A DNA stretch of 64,000 nucleotides from NCBI RefSeq assembly GCF_030063145.1, contig NZ_JASISM010000006.1, positions 1 to 64,000 of the forward strand. Direction: 5' to 3'. How positions within the stretch are numbered: position 1 is the first letter of the stretch; each line of letters begins with the position of its first letter. Both the position numbers and the translations under genes were made by a program. Below the pieces are notes generated by a model. The model was not told the origin of the DNA and ran no database searches. It saw only the letters and a list, made by a program, of their open reading frames with translations. Of this stretch, positions 37,023-44,933 are shown piece after piece. Origin of the DNA: Cryobacterium sp. PH31-L1. Its GTDB lineage: Bacteria > Actinomycetota > Actinomycetes > Actinomycetales > Microbacteriaceae.

Positions 37023-37820
37023 TCAGACCAGTGCCGAGATGCGGCTCAAGACCCGCTCGGGAACCGCCTGGCGCGGCACCTCACCGATCAGAAAATCGCC
37101 GTCCGGCAGTACGGCAGTGTCGGTCGCCCAGAAATCCGCGGCGATCACCGCCCCGCTCAGTGGGCTGCCGTGCAGCTCGACCCGGTCTTCGTGCCGCTGG
37201 CCGAGCGCCCACCGATAGTGGTCGGTCACGTTCGCAATCGGCGAATAGGTCGACAGCGGCACCGGCTCGAGAGCGGGGCCACGATCGTCCAGCAGCACCG
37301 CCATCAACGGCAGGGCGGCGAATCCGCGCAGCCAGTCAGCGACATACATTGACGCGTTTTCGGCATGGTCGGCGTCGAGCCCGGACACGTCCGCCGATCC
37401 AGAAAGCGGATGCGTGCGCGCCAGCCACCGCATCGGCGATGGAATCTGCAGAACCACAGGTACCCGCTGGGTCTGGCTGAAGATCGTGGCCAACTCGATG
37501 ACGAACTGTGTCGTCTCGGCGTCACCGAGCAGGGTGCGCAGGGCGTAGCCGGTGCGGGACTTAGCACTCATCGCCGCCTGCAGTGCCGGGTCGACGGCGA
37601 CGCGCTGCGCGTAGAACCGGTCGAGGCTGAGCAGCGCGAGGTCAGACCCCAGCACACCCTGAACCTGGCCGAAGAAGTTCGCGTAGGCCATTGGCTCCTG
37701 CCACGGCACGGGTTTGCCCTGCAGAAAAACGGATTGGGCGTAGTCATGGCTGTCTAGGACGACCGCCCGGCGGCGGCCGGACACGGGCTCGGCGAGCAGC
37801 TCAGTCAGTGAAAGTGTCAC
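37023..37820 (-). CDS. Uncharacterised fifth gene of the carboxylase cluster
   Basis: A 265-residue soluble protein of no family I recognise. It has no signal peptide, membrane helix or obvious metal motif; notable segments are VVLDSHDYAQSVFLQGKPVPWQEP, VVLQIPSPMRWLARTH and ADVSGLDADHAENASMYVADWLRGFAALPL. The GTG at 37820 is preceded by GGGAGA; an ATG 12 bases upstream lacks a site. It follows the hydantoinase-B-like gene on the same strand after a 12-base-pair hairpin. At about 29 kDa it fills the place of the fifth subunit (ApcE) of acetophenone carboxylase, but homology is not shown. Confidence 0.6.
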   Translation of the reverse strand: MTLSLTELLAEPVSGRRRAVVLDSHDYAQSVFLQGKPVPWQEPMAYANFFGQVQGVLGSDLALLSLDRFYAQRVAVDPALQAAMSAKSRTGYALRTLLGDAETTQFVIELATIFSQTQRVPVVLQIPSPMRWLARTHPLSGSADVSGLDADHAENASMYVADWLRGFAALPLMAVLLDDRGPALEPVPLSTYSPIANVTDHYRWALGQRHEDRVELHGSPLSGAVIAADFWATDTAVLPDGDFLIGEVPRQAVPERVLSRISALV

Positions 37821-37858
37821 GGTGTCTCCCATCAATCAATCGTTCACGTTCGACCCGG

Positions 37859-37890
37859 GCTGCGGGGTCGTAAGGAGACGGCCCCGCAGC
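37859..37890. terminator. Hairpin between hydantoinase-B-like gene and fifth gene
   Basis: GCTGCGGGG (37859-37867) pairs with CCCCGCAGC (37882-37890), extendable to 12 pairs with one G-U, around an eight-base loop. No T-tract follows on the minus strand. It may attenuate transcription into the last gene, lowering its output relative to the main subunits. Confidence 0.5.
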
Positions 37891-37909
37891 ACCAGTCAAG
37901 GGTTGAGAA

Positions 37910-40246
37910 TCAGGACTTGTGCTCGATGACCTCACCGTATTTCTGCTCGAGTTCGCGCACGCGTGCCTCGAGCTTGCTGATCTTCAGCACCCGACGGTCC
38001 GGAACCATGATGAGCGGCAGCTCCTCGAGCTTGCCCTTAACGCGCTCCGGCTCGAGTCCGCCCCAGTGGGTGGCGATGAGGTTTTCGTCGTCGTCCTGGC
38101 CCCAGGAGCCGAAGTACAGCAGGTCGGCCGGCGGCTCCTCCTTCACGAAGTCCTGGATGAATTCCTTATAGGGGGTGCCGCGGTTGATGCGGTCCTGTCG
38201 CATCTTGGCCCGCAGTTCGACCGTGGCCTGCTCGTGCACCACATAGGTTTCCGGTTCCCAGACCACGCCGTACATCGTCGATGCAGTCTGGGCGCTGATC
38301 CGGTCGAGTTCGAGGTCGGTGACCACGAGCTCAGGATCGCGCTCGAGCACATCGCCGTAACCGCCACCTGCTCCCTGGGCGATCATGTAGAGCTCGCCCT
38401 CCTTCGCCACGTCGAACTGCAGTCCCATGTGAGCGGACTGGTAGTCGCCGCCCTCGAACGGCTGCTCGTTCATCACCCGTTCTATCGACAGGTTGAACTG
38501 TGAGGGGTCCTTCTGGATGATGTCGTAGATGTTGACGTTCTTCACCATCGCGAGCGGATACACCGGGCAGCCGTAGCCCCCGAACATGCCGGGTACGGAG
38601 GAGAACTTCGACCCGCTCGTCACGGTCATGAAACCCCAGCTCGGTGTGCCGCGGGAGGCGACGATCATCTCGTAGCCCATGCCACCGCGAAACTTGCCGA
38701 AGCCCTGGTTGTCGCGCACCAGACGCTTGCTCACGAGCTGCAGGAAGGGAACTTCCTCTTCCATGACTTCCTGCTCGCCGATGTCGGCCATCGCGCAGAA
38801 CAGCGGAGCCACGGCATCTTCGCCATCGCGGAAGGCCTTCGCGCCGCCGCCCATGCCGTTGAGGTCAGCGCACAGGTTGCCGACCTGCTCGCCGTTTTGC
38901 GTGGTGCCACCCCAGAGAAAGTCGTTGATCTGGTTGAACCAGGGGGCGACCACGTTGGAGTACTTCTGCGGTGAGGAGAACTGCATCTTGGCAAACGCGG
39001 TTTGCAGGGCCGAGAAACCGCGGAAGGATGCCTGCAGTGACTGGCCTACCGGGGCGTCGTAACCGGCATCCGCCCAGCTGTGTTCCTCGGTGATGACCTC
39101 GATCGGTGACAGCGCCCCGGTCGAGCGGGGCAGGTCGGGCCACCAGTACGACAGGATGGCCTGCGCCATGAACGACTTCGTCGAGGCGAGCGGCGAGTTG
39201 ATGGCTCGGTTGAGAATCTCCGGGCCGGTGCCGGTGAGGTCCACGATCATGCGTTCGCCCTTGATAGTGATCTTGCAGGCGAACTTGATCAGGATGTTTT
39301 CCTTCAGCGTCGAGTCGACGAACTGATTGAACGTGACCGTGCCGTCAGGGAGTTCGCCGATGCGGCGGCGCACCTCGGTCTCGACGTCCTCAACGGTGAC
39401 GCGCAGGGAGGCGACGAAGGTTTCCTGCCCGACTTCGTCGATCAGGCGGTCGACGGTGTCCATGATGCGCTTGACGGCGCCCATCTTCACCTTGATGTCG
39501 GCGAGCATGAGCTTCGGGTCGCGGGTGGAGTGCTGCAGGAACGTCAGAAGGTCGCGGCGCAGGTGGCCCTTCTCCACGATCTTGATCGGCGAGGCCCGCA
39601 GACCGTCGTCGAACGGCGTCTCGGAGCCCGACGGCATGCCGCCCGGCTCGCAGGCACCGTTCTCGCCCTCGTGAATGGTGGCTCCCACCCAGGCGATGAT
39701 GATGCCGCCACGAATCACCGGCACCAGCATCGACTGGTCGGTGTTATGCACCATGCCGAAGCGGGAGTCGTTGTGGAAGAAGCCGTCACCCTCGTTGATG
39801 CCGACGGTGGGCTCGTCCTTCCAGTTCTTCATGATGTAGCGGATGGGGTGGTGCAGCACCGCCGAGAACGCGATCACACCGCGGTTGGAGAGGTACGTCA
39901 CGTCGCCTTCTGCGGTGTAGACAGCGCAGGACAGGTCGGCCCACTTGGCGCCGGGCGCTGCGCCCATGCTCTCGCACATCTCGAATGCCTCATCGAGGGC
40001 GCCAGCCAGGCGCTTGCGGATGCGGTCGATCTCGAGCGGGTTGATCCCGTTCGCGATGCACTCCTCCTCGTACGCGGTGCGGGGCATGATCTCGTGGTGG
40101 CGCATGATGGCCGGGTCTGGTCCGAGAAAGAGGGTGGTCTCGTCCATGAATTTGTCGACCCACTGCTGTTCCTGGTCGGTCAGCAGCTGGGCTGCGTCGT
40201 CGTCGTTTCCGCTGGTGGGTACAAACTGGTCGGTTGTCAGTGTCAT
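37910..40246 (-). CDS. Hydantoinase B / acetone carboxylase alpha-like subunit
   Basis: A 778-residue HyuB-family subunit, close in length to the acetone carboxylase alpha subunit. Family landmarks include LSCAVYTAEGDVTYLSNRGVIAFSAVLHH, GVNEGD-like VGINEGDGFFHNDSRFGMVHNTD, and the glycine-rich MGGGAKAF and GGGYGDVLERDPE loops. In such complexes this subunit carboxylates the phosphoenol formed by the HyuA partner. The ATG at 40246 has AAAGGAG ten bases upstream. It is the fourth gene of the cluster, behind two HyuA-like genes and a zinc subunit. Confidence 0.88.
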   Translation of the reverse strand: MTLTTDQFVPTSGNDDDAAQLLTDQEQQWVDKFMDETTLFLGPDPAIMRHHEIMPRTAYEEECIANGINPLEIDRIRKRLAGALDEAFEMCESMGAAPGAKWADLSCAVYTAEGDVTYLSNRGVIAFSAVLHHPIRYIMKNWKDEPTVGINEGDGFFHNDSRFGMVHNTDQSMLVPVIRGGIIIAWVGATIHEGENGACEPGGMPSGSETPFDDGLRASPIKIVEKGHLRRDLLTFLQHSTRDPKLMLADIKVKMGAVKRIMDTVDRLIDEVGQETFVASLRVTVEDVETEVRRRIGELPDGTVTFNQFVDSTLKENILIKFACKITIKGERMIVDLTGTGPEILNRAINSPLASTKSFMAQAILSYWWPDLPRSTGALSPIEVITEEHSWADAGYDAPVGQSLQASFRGFSALQTAFAKMQFSSPQKYSNVVAPWFNQINDFLWGGTTQNGEQVGNLCADLNGMGGGAKAFRDGEDAVAPLFCAMADIGEQEVMEEEVPFLQLVSKRLVRDNQGFGKFRGGMGYEMIVASRGTPSWGFMTVTSGSKFSSVPGMFGGYGCPVYPLAMVKNVNIYDIIQKDPSQFNLSIERVMNEQPFEGGDYQSAHMGLQFDVAKEGELYMIAQGAGGGYGDVLERDPELVVTDLELDRISAQTASTMYGVVWEPETYVVHEQATVELRAKMRQDRINRGTPYKEFIQDFVKEEPPADLLYFGSWGQDDDENLIATHWGGLEPERVKGKLEELPLIMVPDRRVLKISKLEARVRELEQKYGEVIEHKS

Positions 40247-40289
40247 GATGTTCAAGCTCCTTTGCTTGCGTTCGCTACAAAATAAGTGG

Positions 40290-42416
40290 TCAGTCGCTCA
40301 GCAGCCATACCGCCCCCTGCACGGTCGGCTCCAGGCGCCAGCCGGGCTCGACCAGGTACGTGGTGTTCTCGGTCGTGACGATCGCCGGTCCGTGAATCAC
40401 GTACTCGTGTCTGAGCGCCTCGGCGTCGTAGACGGGGGTGTCCACCGCACCGTCGATGCTCGTGAAGTGCACCGACCGGTGCGAGACCGGGGCCGGCCTG
40501 GTCTTCTCGCCGCCGATCTTGATCGACTCGAACTGAATCACCTCGCCCTCGATGAACGATGCGACCCGAATGGTCTGCACCCGGATGCCTGCCTCCGGTG
40601 CTTGGGTTCCCTCGCCATAACGCTCACCGAAGATCTCGGAGAACGTCTTGATCAGGTGCAGCACATCCGCGACCCCGTTGACCCGGTTGATATCGAACGC
40701 GACGGCGGTGGTGACGAGCTGGTTGCCGTAGCGCATGTCCATTTCGAGGCGGTAGCGCACGTCGGCCCGGTCGTAGCCCTGGCGCACGAGGTCTTCGGCG
40801 CCCTTAACTTCGAGCTCCTCGATGTAGCCGTTGAGCGCGTCGTACTGGTTGTACAGGCTGCGCTTGATCGCTTCGTAGAGTACGACGTAGGCGCTGCGCT
40901 CGTGAATGTGCAGCGGTCGCATATTGCCGGCGCCGAGCGCCGAGAACACCGACGCGAACGGCGGAAACAGGATGCGGCTGATGCCGGCGCTCGCCGCGAT
41001 GCCACAGGCGTGCAGCGGGCCGTTGCCGCCATAGGCGAGCATCGTGTAGTCCTCGATCAGGCCTCCACGCGAACGCAGCTCCTTTTCTATTCCGATCGCC
41101 ATCTGCTCGTCGACGGTCTTCTTGATGACCTTGGCCACTTCGACCGCGTCCAGGTCGAGCTCGTCGCTGAGCGTCTCGTCGATCACGTAGATCGACCGCT
41201 TCTTGTTGAGCTTGATGTGCCCGTTGGCGTAATTGTCCGGGTCGAGGTAACCGAGCACGAGGTCGGCGTCGGTGACCGTGGGGCGAAGCCCGCCGCGGTC
41301 GTAGCAGGCCGGGCCCGGGTCGCTTCCGGCCGACTCCGGCCCGATCTGAATGGCGTGGTGGATGCGGTTGTAGGCCGCGATCGAGCCGCCGCCGGCACCG
41401 AGGGTGTTGAGGTGGATCATCGGCGCCGAGACCATCCAGCGCCCGATGGTGGGCTGGAAGTCGTAGTGCCGTACCCCGCCCTCCGGTACCAGTCCGATGT
41501 CGAACGAGGTGCCACCCATGTCCATCGACACGACGTCGCCGAGCCCGGTCGACTCTGATAGGTGTTGGGCCGCGCCGACACCGGCGATCGGTCCGGAGTG
41601 AATCGTTTGCAGGGCATCCGTTGAATTGGGCTGCGCCATGCCGCCCGAGTTGTGGATGACGAGCATCGGCTTCTCGTAGCCCGACTCACGCAGGTTGTTG
41701 GAGAGCTGATTCAGCGCGTGAAACATGGTCTGGTGCAAAAAAGCGTCGACGACGGTGGCCATAGCCCGCACGTATTCGCCCTTGCGGCCGGAGACCTGGC
41801 TGCTCAGCAGCACCGGAATCGACCCGAGCTCGTGTGTGGGGTACTCGTCGAGAATAATCTCGAGAATGCGATCCTCGTGCGCTGAATTCTCGGTGGCGTT
41901 GGTCAGCGCAATGACGATGGCCTCCGCACCGTTGTCGACGAGTTCGCGTACCTGGGTGCGCACGTCGTCGTACATCAGCGGCACGAGCACCTCGCCGACC
42001 GAGTCGATGCGTTCTTTAACCGAGCGGATGAGACGGCGCGGCACGAGCGGGTCCGGCCGTTGGGCATCGGGCATATCGCCCTGCTTGACCCCGTCGAGTC
42101 CTTCGCCGTAACCACGGCCACGGGAGAGCGGGATGGTGTCCTCGAAACCGTGGGTGACGATGGCGGCAACCCGCGGACCCTTACCCTCGATCAGGGCGTT
42201 GGTGCCGAGGGTGGTGGCGTAACGTACCGAGTCGACCTCTTTGAGCGCGGTTTCGCGGCTGATGCCGGCACGTTCGCAGGCCCGGTCGAGGGCTTCATTG
42301 AAGCCGAGGGCGAGGTTGTGGTGGGTGGTCAGCGCCTTCGACTCGATGTACACGTCGTCCCAGACGAAGAAGCAGTCGCTGAACGTGCCGCCGATGTCTA
42401 CAGATATGCGTTTCAC
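40290..42416 (-). CDS. Hydantoinase A / acetone carboxylase beta-like subunit
   Basis: A 708-residue HyuA-family ATPase of the actin/Hsp70 superfamily. The N-terminal phosphate loop VDIGGTFSDCFF, the TTLGTNALIEGKGPRVAAIVTHGFEDTIPLSRGRGYGEG region, the second loop SMDMGGTSFDIGLV, and AYGGNGPLHACGIAAS are intact. It probably phosphorylates the ketone substrate. GTG start with GAAGGG eight bases upstream, two bases after the preceding stop. The length fits the acetone carboxylase beta subunit. Confidence 0.88.
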   Translation of the reverse strand: MKRISVDIGGTFSDCFFVWDDVYIESKALTTHHNLALGFNEALDRACERAGISRETALKEVDSVRYATTLGTNALIEGKGPRVAAIVTHGFEDTIPLSRGRGYGEGLDGVKQGDMPDAQRPDPLVPRRLIRSVKERIDSVGEVLVPLMYDDVRTQVRELVDNGAEAIVIALTNATENSAHEDRILEIILDEYPTHELGSIPVLLSSQVSGRKGEYVRAMATVVDAFLHQTMFHALNQLSNNLRESGYEKPMLVIHNSGGMAQPNSTDALQTIHSGPIAGVGAAQHLSESTGLGDVVSMDMGGTSFDIGLVPEGGVRHYDFQPTIGRWMVSAPMIHLNTLGAGGGSIAAYNRIHHAIQIGPESAGSDPGPACYDRGGLRPTVTDADLVLGYLDPDNYANGHIKLNKKRSIYVIDETLSDELDLDAVEVAKVIKKTVDEQMAIGIEKELRSRGGLIEDYTMLAYGGNGPLHACGIAASAGISRILFPPFASVFSALGAGNMRPLHIHERSAYVVLYEAIKRSLYNQYDALNGYIEELEVKGAEDLVRQGYDRADVRYRLEMDMRYGNQLVTTAVAFDINRVNGVADVLHLIKTFSEIFGERYGEGTQAPEAGIRVQTIRVASFIEGEVIQFESIKIGGEKTRPAPVSHRSVHFTSIDGAVDTPVYDAEALRHEYVIHGPAIVTTENTTYLVEPGWRLEPTVQGAVWLLSD

Positions 42417-42418
42417 GG

Positions 42419-42874
42419 TCAGTGCCCTTCGGTGTTGTGGGAGTGGGAATGTGCGGACACTGAATCGAACCGGGCGCTGAGGTCGGTCTCGGCGTTTTCC
42501 CCGGGACCATAGTTGACGACTTCTTCGGGGTTGCCGCCGTGGGCCTCCCACTTTTCGCGCAGGGAGTCGATGTCCCAGAGCATGTCGACGGTGGGCGGAT
42601 GCCCCGGCGGCAGGTATTCCGCCTCGATCTGGGTGCCGCAGGTGGGGCAGTAAAACTCCAGGATGCGGCAGAACGTGGGGTCGGGGGAGAACGTAAATTC
42701 GTACTTTTCCGGGTCGATCACCGGGGGGTGAATCTCCCGGGGGTCCCGGTCGTAGACCAGGGTGCCTTCCTTGTAGTTACCGCGGGCGTCGCCGAAGTCG
42801 TGGGCGCAGACGCGGCAGATCCAGCGCTCCGTATCCAGGTCGATGAGCAGGTATTCGGTCATGGGAACGCGCAT
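42419..42874 (-). CDS. Acetone/acetophenone carboxylase gamma-like zinc subunit
   Basis: A 151-residue small subunit. CRVCAHDFGDARGNYKEGTLVYDRDPREIHPP is the recognisable core; cysteines at 20/23 and 76/79 (FYCPTCG) form two CxxC pairs for a structural zinc. A His/Ser-rich tail (HSHSHNTEGH) ends the protein. Start at ATG 42874, supported by AAGGAAGG nine bases upstream; a GTG at 42901 is weaker. It sits between the two HyuA-like genes. Confidence 0.85.
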   Translation of the reverse strand: MRVPMTEYLLIDLDTERWICRVCAHDFGDARGNYKEGTLVYDRDPREIHPPVIDPEKYEFTFSPDPTFCRILEFYCPTCGTQIEAEYLPPGHPPTVDMLWDIDSLREKWEAHGGNPEEVVNYGPGENAETDLSARFDSVSAHSHSHNTEGH

Positions 42875-42908
42875 TGTGTTTGTACCTTCCTTGGGAAACA
42901 CGAGTGGG

Positions 42909-44765
42909 TTAGAGCGTGTCGGTGAGTTGCAGGTCGCCGGCCGTGGAGACGGTGAGCGTCCAGCCGAGCGGCACGCGTGCGGTGAAGAACGGCCCCTCGA
43001 CGATGGCCGGTCCGGCCGCGGTGGCGCCCGGCTTCTGGTCGTCGAGTTGGTAGACGGCCACGGTGTCGATCTGCGTGGGGGTCCCGCGCACCTGCCGGGT
43101 TCCGGCAGCGACCGCGGCGCTCGCCGCGGCGGGAACCCCGTTCGCGATAGTCGGGTGCGGCAGCCGGAACGTCGCCTTGAGCGAGAGGATCTCCTCGCTG
43201 TCTTCGACGATCGTCGACCAGTCGAGTTCGCACTCGCTCAGGTCATGCCCTTCCTGGAACATGTCTTTGCCCGCATCCGCTTGCATTGACGTGCGCACAG
43301 ACGCGATCTCGGCGGGCGAGAAACCGGTGACACTGGTCTCATAGGACTGTGCGATGTCGGAGAAGCTGATGCCGTAAGCGGAGAACACCGCGGCGAGCCG
43401 CGGCACGAGCACCTTGCGCACGCCGGCGATGCGGGCTGCGGCGCAGGCGTTCATCGGCCCGCCGCCGCCGAACGCGGCGACCGTCGTCTCGCCGGTCGGG
43501 CTGACCAAGTCGGCGAAGGCTCGTGCCAGGTGGCTGGAGTAGCTGGCCTCCATGCGAATCAGCGCCTGCTCGAGGGTGATTCCGAGCGGGTCGGCGACGG
43601 TCTTGGCGATGACTGAACGGGACCGGTCGGCGTCGAGGGCCATCTCGCCGTTCAGATAGGTGGCCGGGTCGAGCACACCGAGCAGCAGATTGACGTCGGT
43701 GATCGTGGCTGTGGTACCGCCGAAGCCGAAGCAGGCCGGTCCGGGGGCCGCGCCGACGCTCTCCGGCCCGACGGTGATCTCCCCGTCGTGCACGGCGATG
43801 ATCGAGCTGCCGCCGACGCCGGTTGAGCGTACATCGCTCATCTCGTAGGATATGTCGACGCCCTGGATAGAACCGCGCCGGTCGACGGCGATCGCCCGAT
43901 TCGCAACGGCGCCGACATCCGTTGTGGTCCCGCCGACATCGATCATAAGCACGTTGTCTAGCCCGTAGGCCTCGGCGAGGGCCCGCGTACCCTCGAGCCC
44001 GCCGCGCGGTCCGGAAGAGTAGGTCTTGAGCGCGACCGACTTGGCTACGCGAGACGAGGCACCGTCGTTGCGGTAGATCAGCAGCGGATTCTTCACCTTG
44101 AAGGCACGCAGTCGGTGCTCGGCGCTGTACAGAAAACGCTCCACCGTGGGGTGCAGAAACGAGTTGAGAATGCCCGACCAAACCTGGCGCTGGCGGGAGG
44201 TATCAGTGGCGAATTCGCGGGAGAACAGAATTGGTACCGAACCGAGCAGGTGCCGGGGAAAGTTCTTGAGCATGGTGCGCTTGAACAGGTGCTCCCGTTC
44301 GGCACTGAGGCCCGCGACGACGAGCCGCTCGGCCCCGGCGGTGGTCAGCCGGTTGATCTCGGCGACGAGCTGCTGGGCGAGTTCCTCCGGAGTGCCGGCG
44401 GCGGAGACGATTCCGACGCGGGCGCCGATCAGATCCCGAAACAGCCCCGCCGTCTCTTCCGACGTGCCGAGCGCGTTCGGCAGAGCGGAATCATCGGTGA
44501 TCAACCCGATCTTGGGGCCCCTGCGCTGCACGAGCGCATTGGTGCCCTGCGTCGACGAATAGCGGATGTGCTGGGTCGAGTGCAGCAGGTCGGCCAGATT
44601 GGCCTCGCCGAACAGCTGAACCGACGCCTTGGTCATCGCGTCGAACAGGCACTGCGACAGGTCGACCGGGGTGGTGAGGGTCTTGGTGAACGTGAAATCC
44701 GTGCCACTGGCGACGACAATGTCGGTGAGAGTTCCACCGTTGTCGATGTTGATCAATCGTTCCAT
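42909..44765 (-). CDS. Second hydantoinase A-like subunit
   Basis: A 618-residue HyuA-family protein starting MERLINIDNGGTLTDIVV. It also has STQGTNALVQRRGPKIGLITDD, the second phosphate loop MIDVGGTTTDVGAVANRAIAVD, and AAFGGGGPMNACAAARIAG. It is shorter than the other HyuA-like subunit and diverges in the first loop (DNGGT against DIGGT), so the two probably form a heterodimer of unequal roles, as in acetophenone carboxylase. AAAGGAG lies five bases before the ATG. First gene of the cluster, divergent from the AcoR-like regulator. Confidence 0.85.
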   Translation of the reverse strand: MERLINIDNGGTLTDIVVASGTDFTFTKTLTTPVDLSQCLFDAMTKASVQLFGEANLADLLHSTQHIRYSSTQGTNALVQRRGPKIGLITDDSALPNALGTSEETAGLFRDLIGARVGIVSAAGTPEELAQQLVAEINRLTTAGAERLVVAGLSAEREHLFKRTMLKNFPRHLLGSVPILFSREFATDTSRQRQVWSGILNSFLHPTVERFLYSAEHRLRAFKVKNPLLIYRNDGASSRVAKSVALKTYSSGPRGGLEGTRALAEAYGLDNVLMIDVGGTTTDVGAVANRAIAVDRRGSIQGVDISYEMSDVRSTGVGGSSIIAVHDGEITVGPESVGAAPGPACFGFGGTTATITDVNLLLGVLDPATYLNGEMALDADRSRSVIAKTVADPLGITLEQALIRMEASYSSHLARAFADLVSPTGETTVAAFGGGGPMNACAAARIAGVRKVLVPRLAAVFSAYGISFSDIAQSYETSVTGFSPAEIASVRTSMQADAGKDMFQEGHDLSECELDWSTIVEDSEEILSLKATFRLPHPTIANGVPAAASAAVAAGTRQVRGTPTQIDTVAVYQLDDQKPGATAAGPAIVEGPFFTARVPLGWTLTVSTAGDLQLTDTL

Positions 44766-44852
44766 GAGCGCTCCTTTGCGATGCAGTTGTGAGTGACCGA
44801 TGCTCCCTGGGGAGTCACTCCAGCAAGAATGACCCCGCAGCTGAAACGTGGC

Positions 44853-44871
44853 GTGTCCCACATTGGGACAC
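44853..44871. promoter_or_regulatory. Palindromic operator in the carboxylase/regulator divergent promoter
   Basis: A perfect eight-base palindrome GTGTCCCA-CAT-TGGGACAC stands in the 168-base gap between the divergent second HyuA-like gene and the AcoR-like gene. Position and the TGT-N11-ACA geometry suit binding by the Fis-type HTH of the regulator, so it is the obvious candidate activator site. This is inference; no second copy was found in the gap. Confidence 0.65.
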
Positions 44872-44933
44872 TGAACGGCTAGCGCTCTCGGGGTCGCAGA
44901 GGGCATGCTTGCAGAGTCCACAAGGGAGTCGAT

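Noticed and set aside
39945..41558. 537-codon plus-strand open frame
   Set aside because: It is antisense to the two hydantoinase-like genes, whose sense products match known families throughout.
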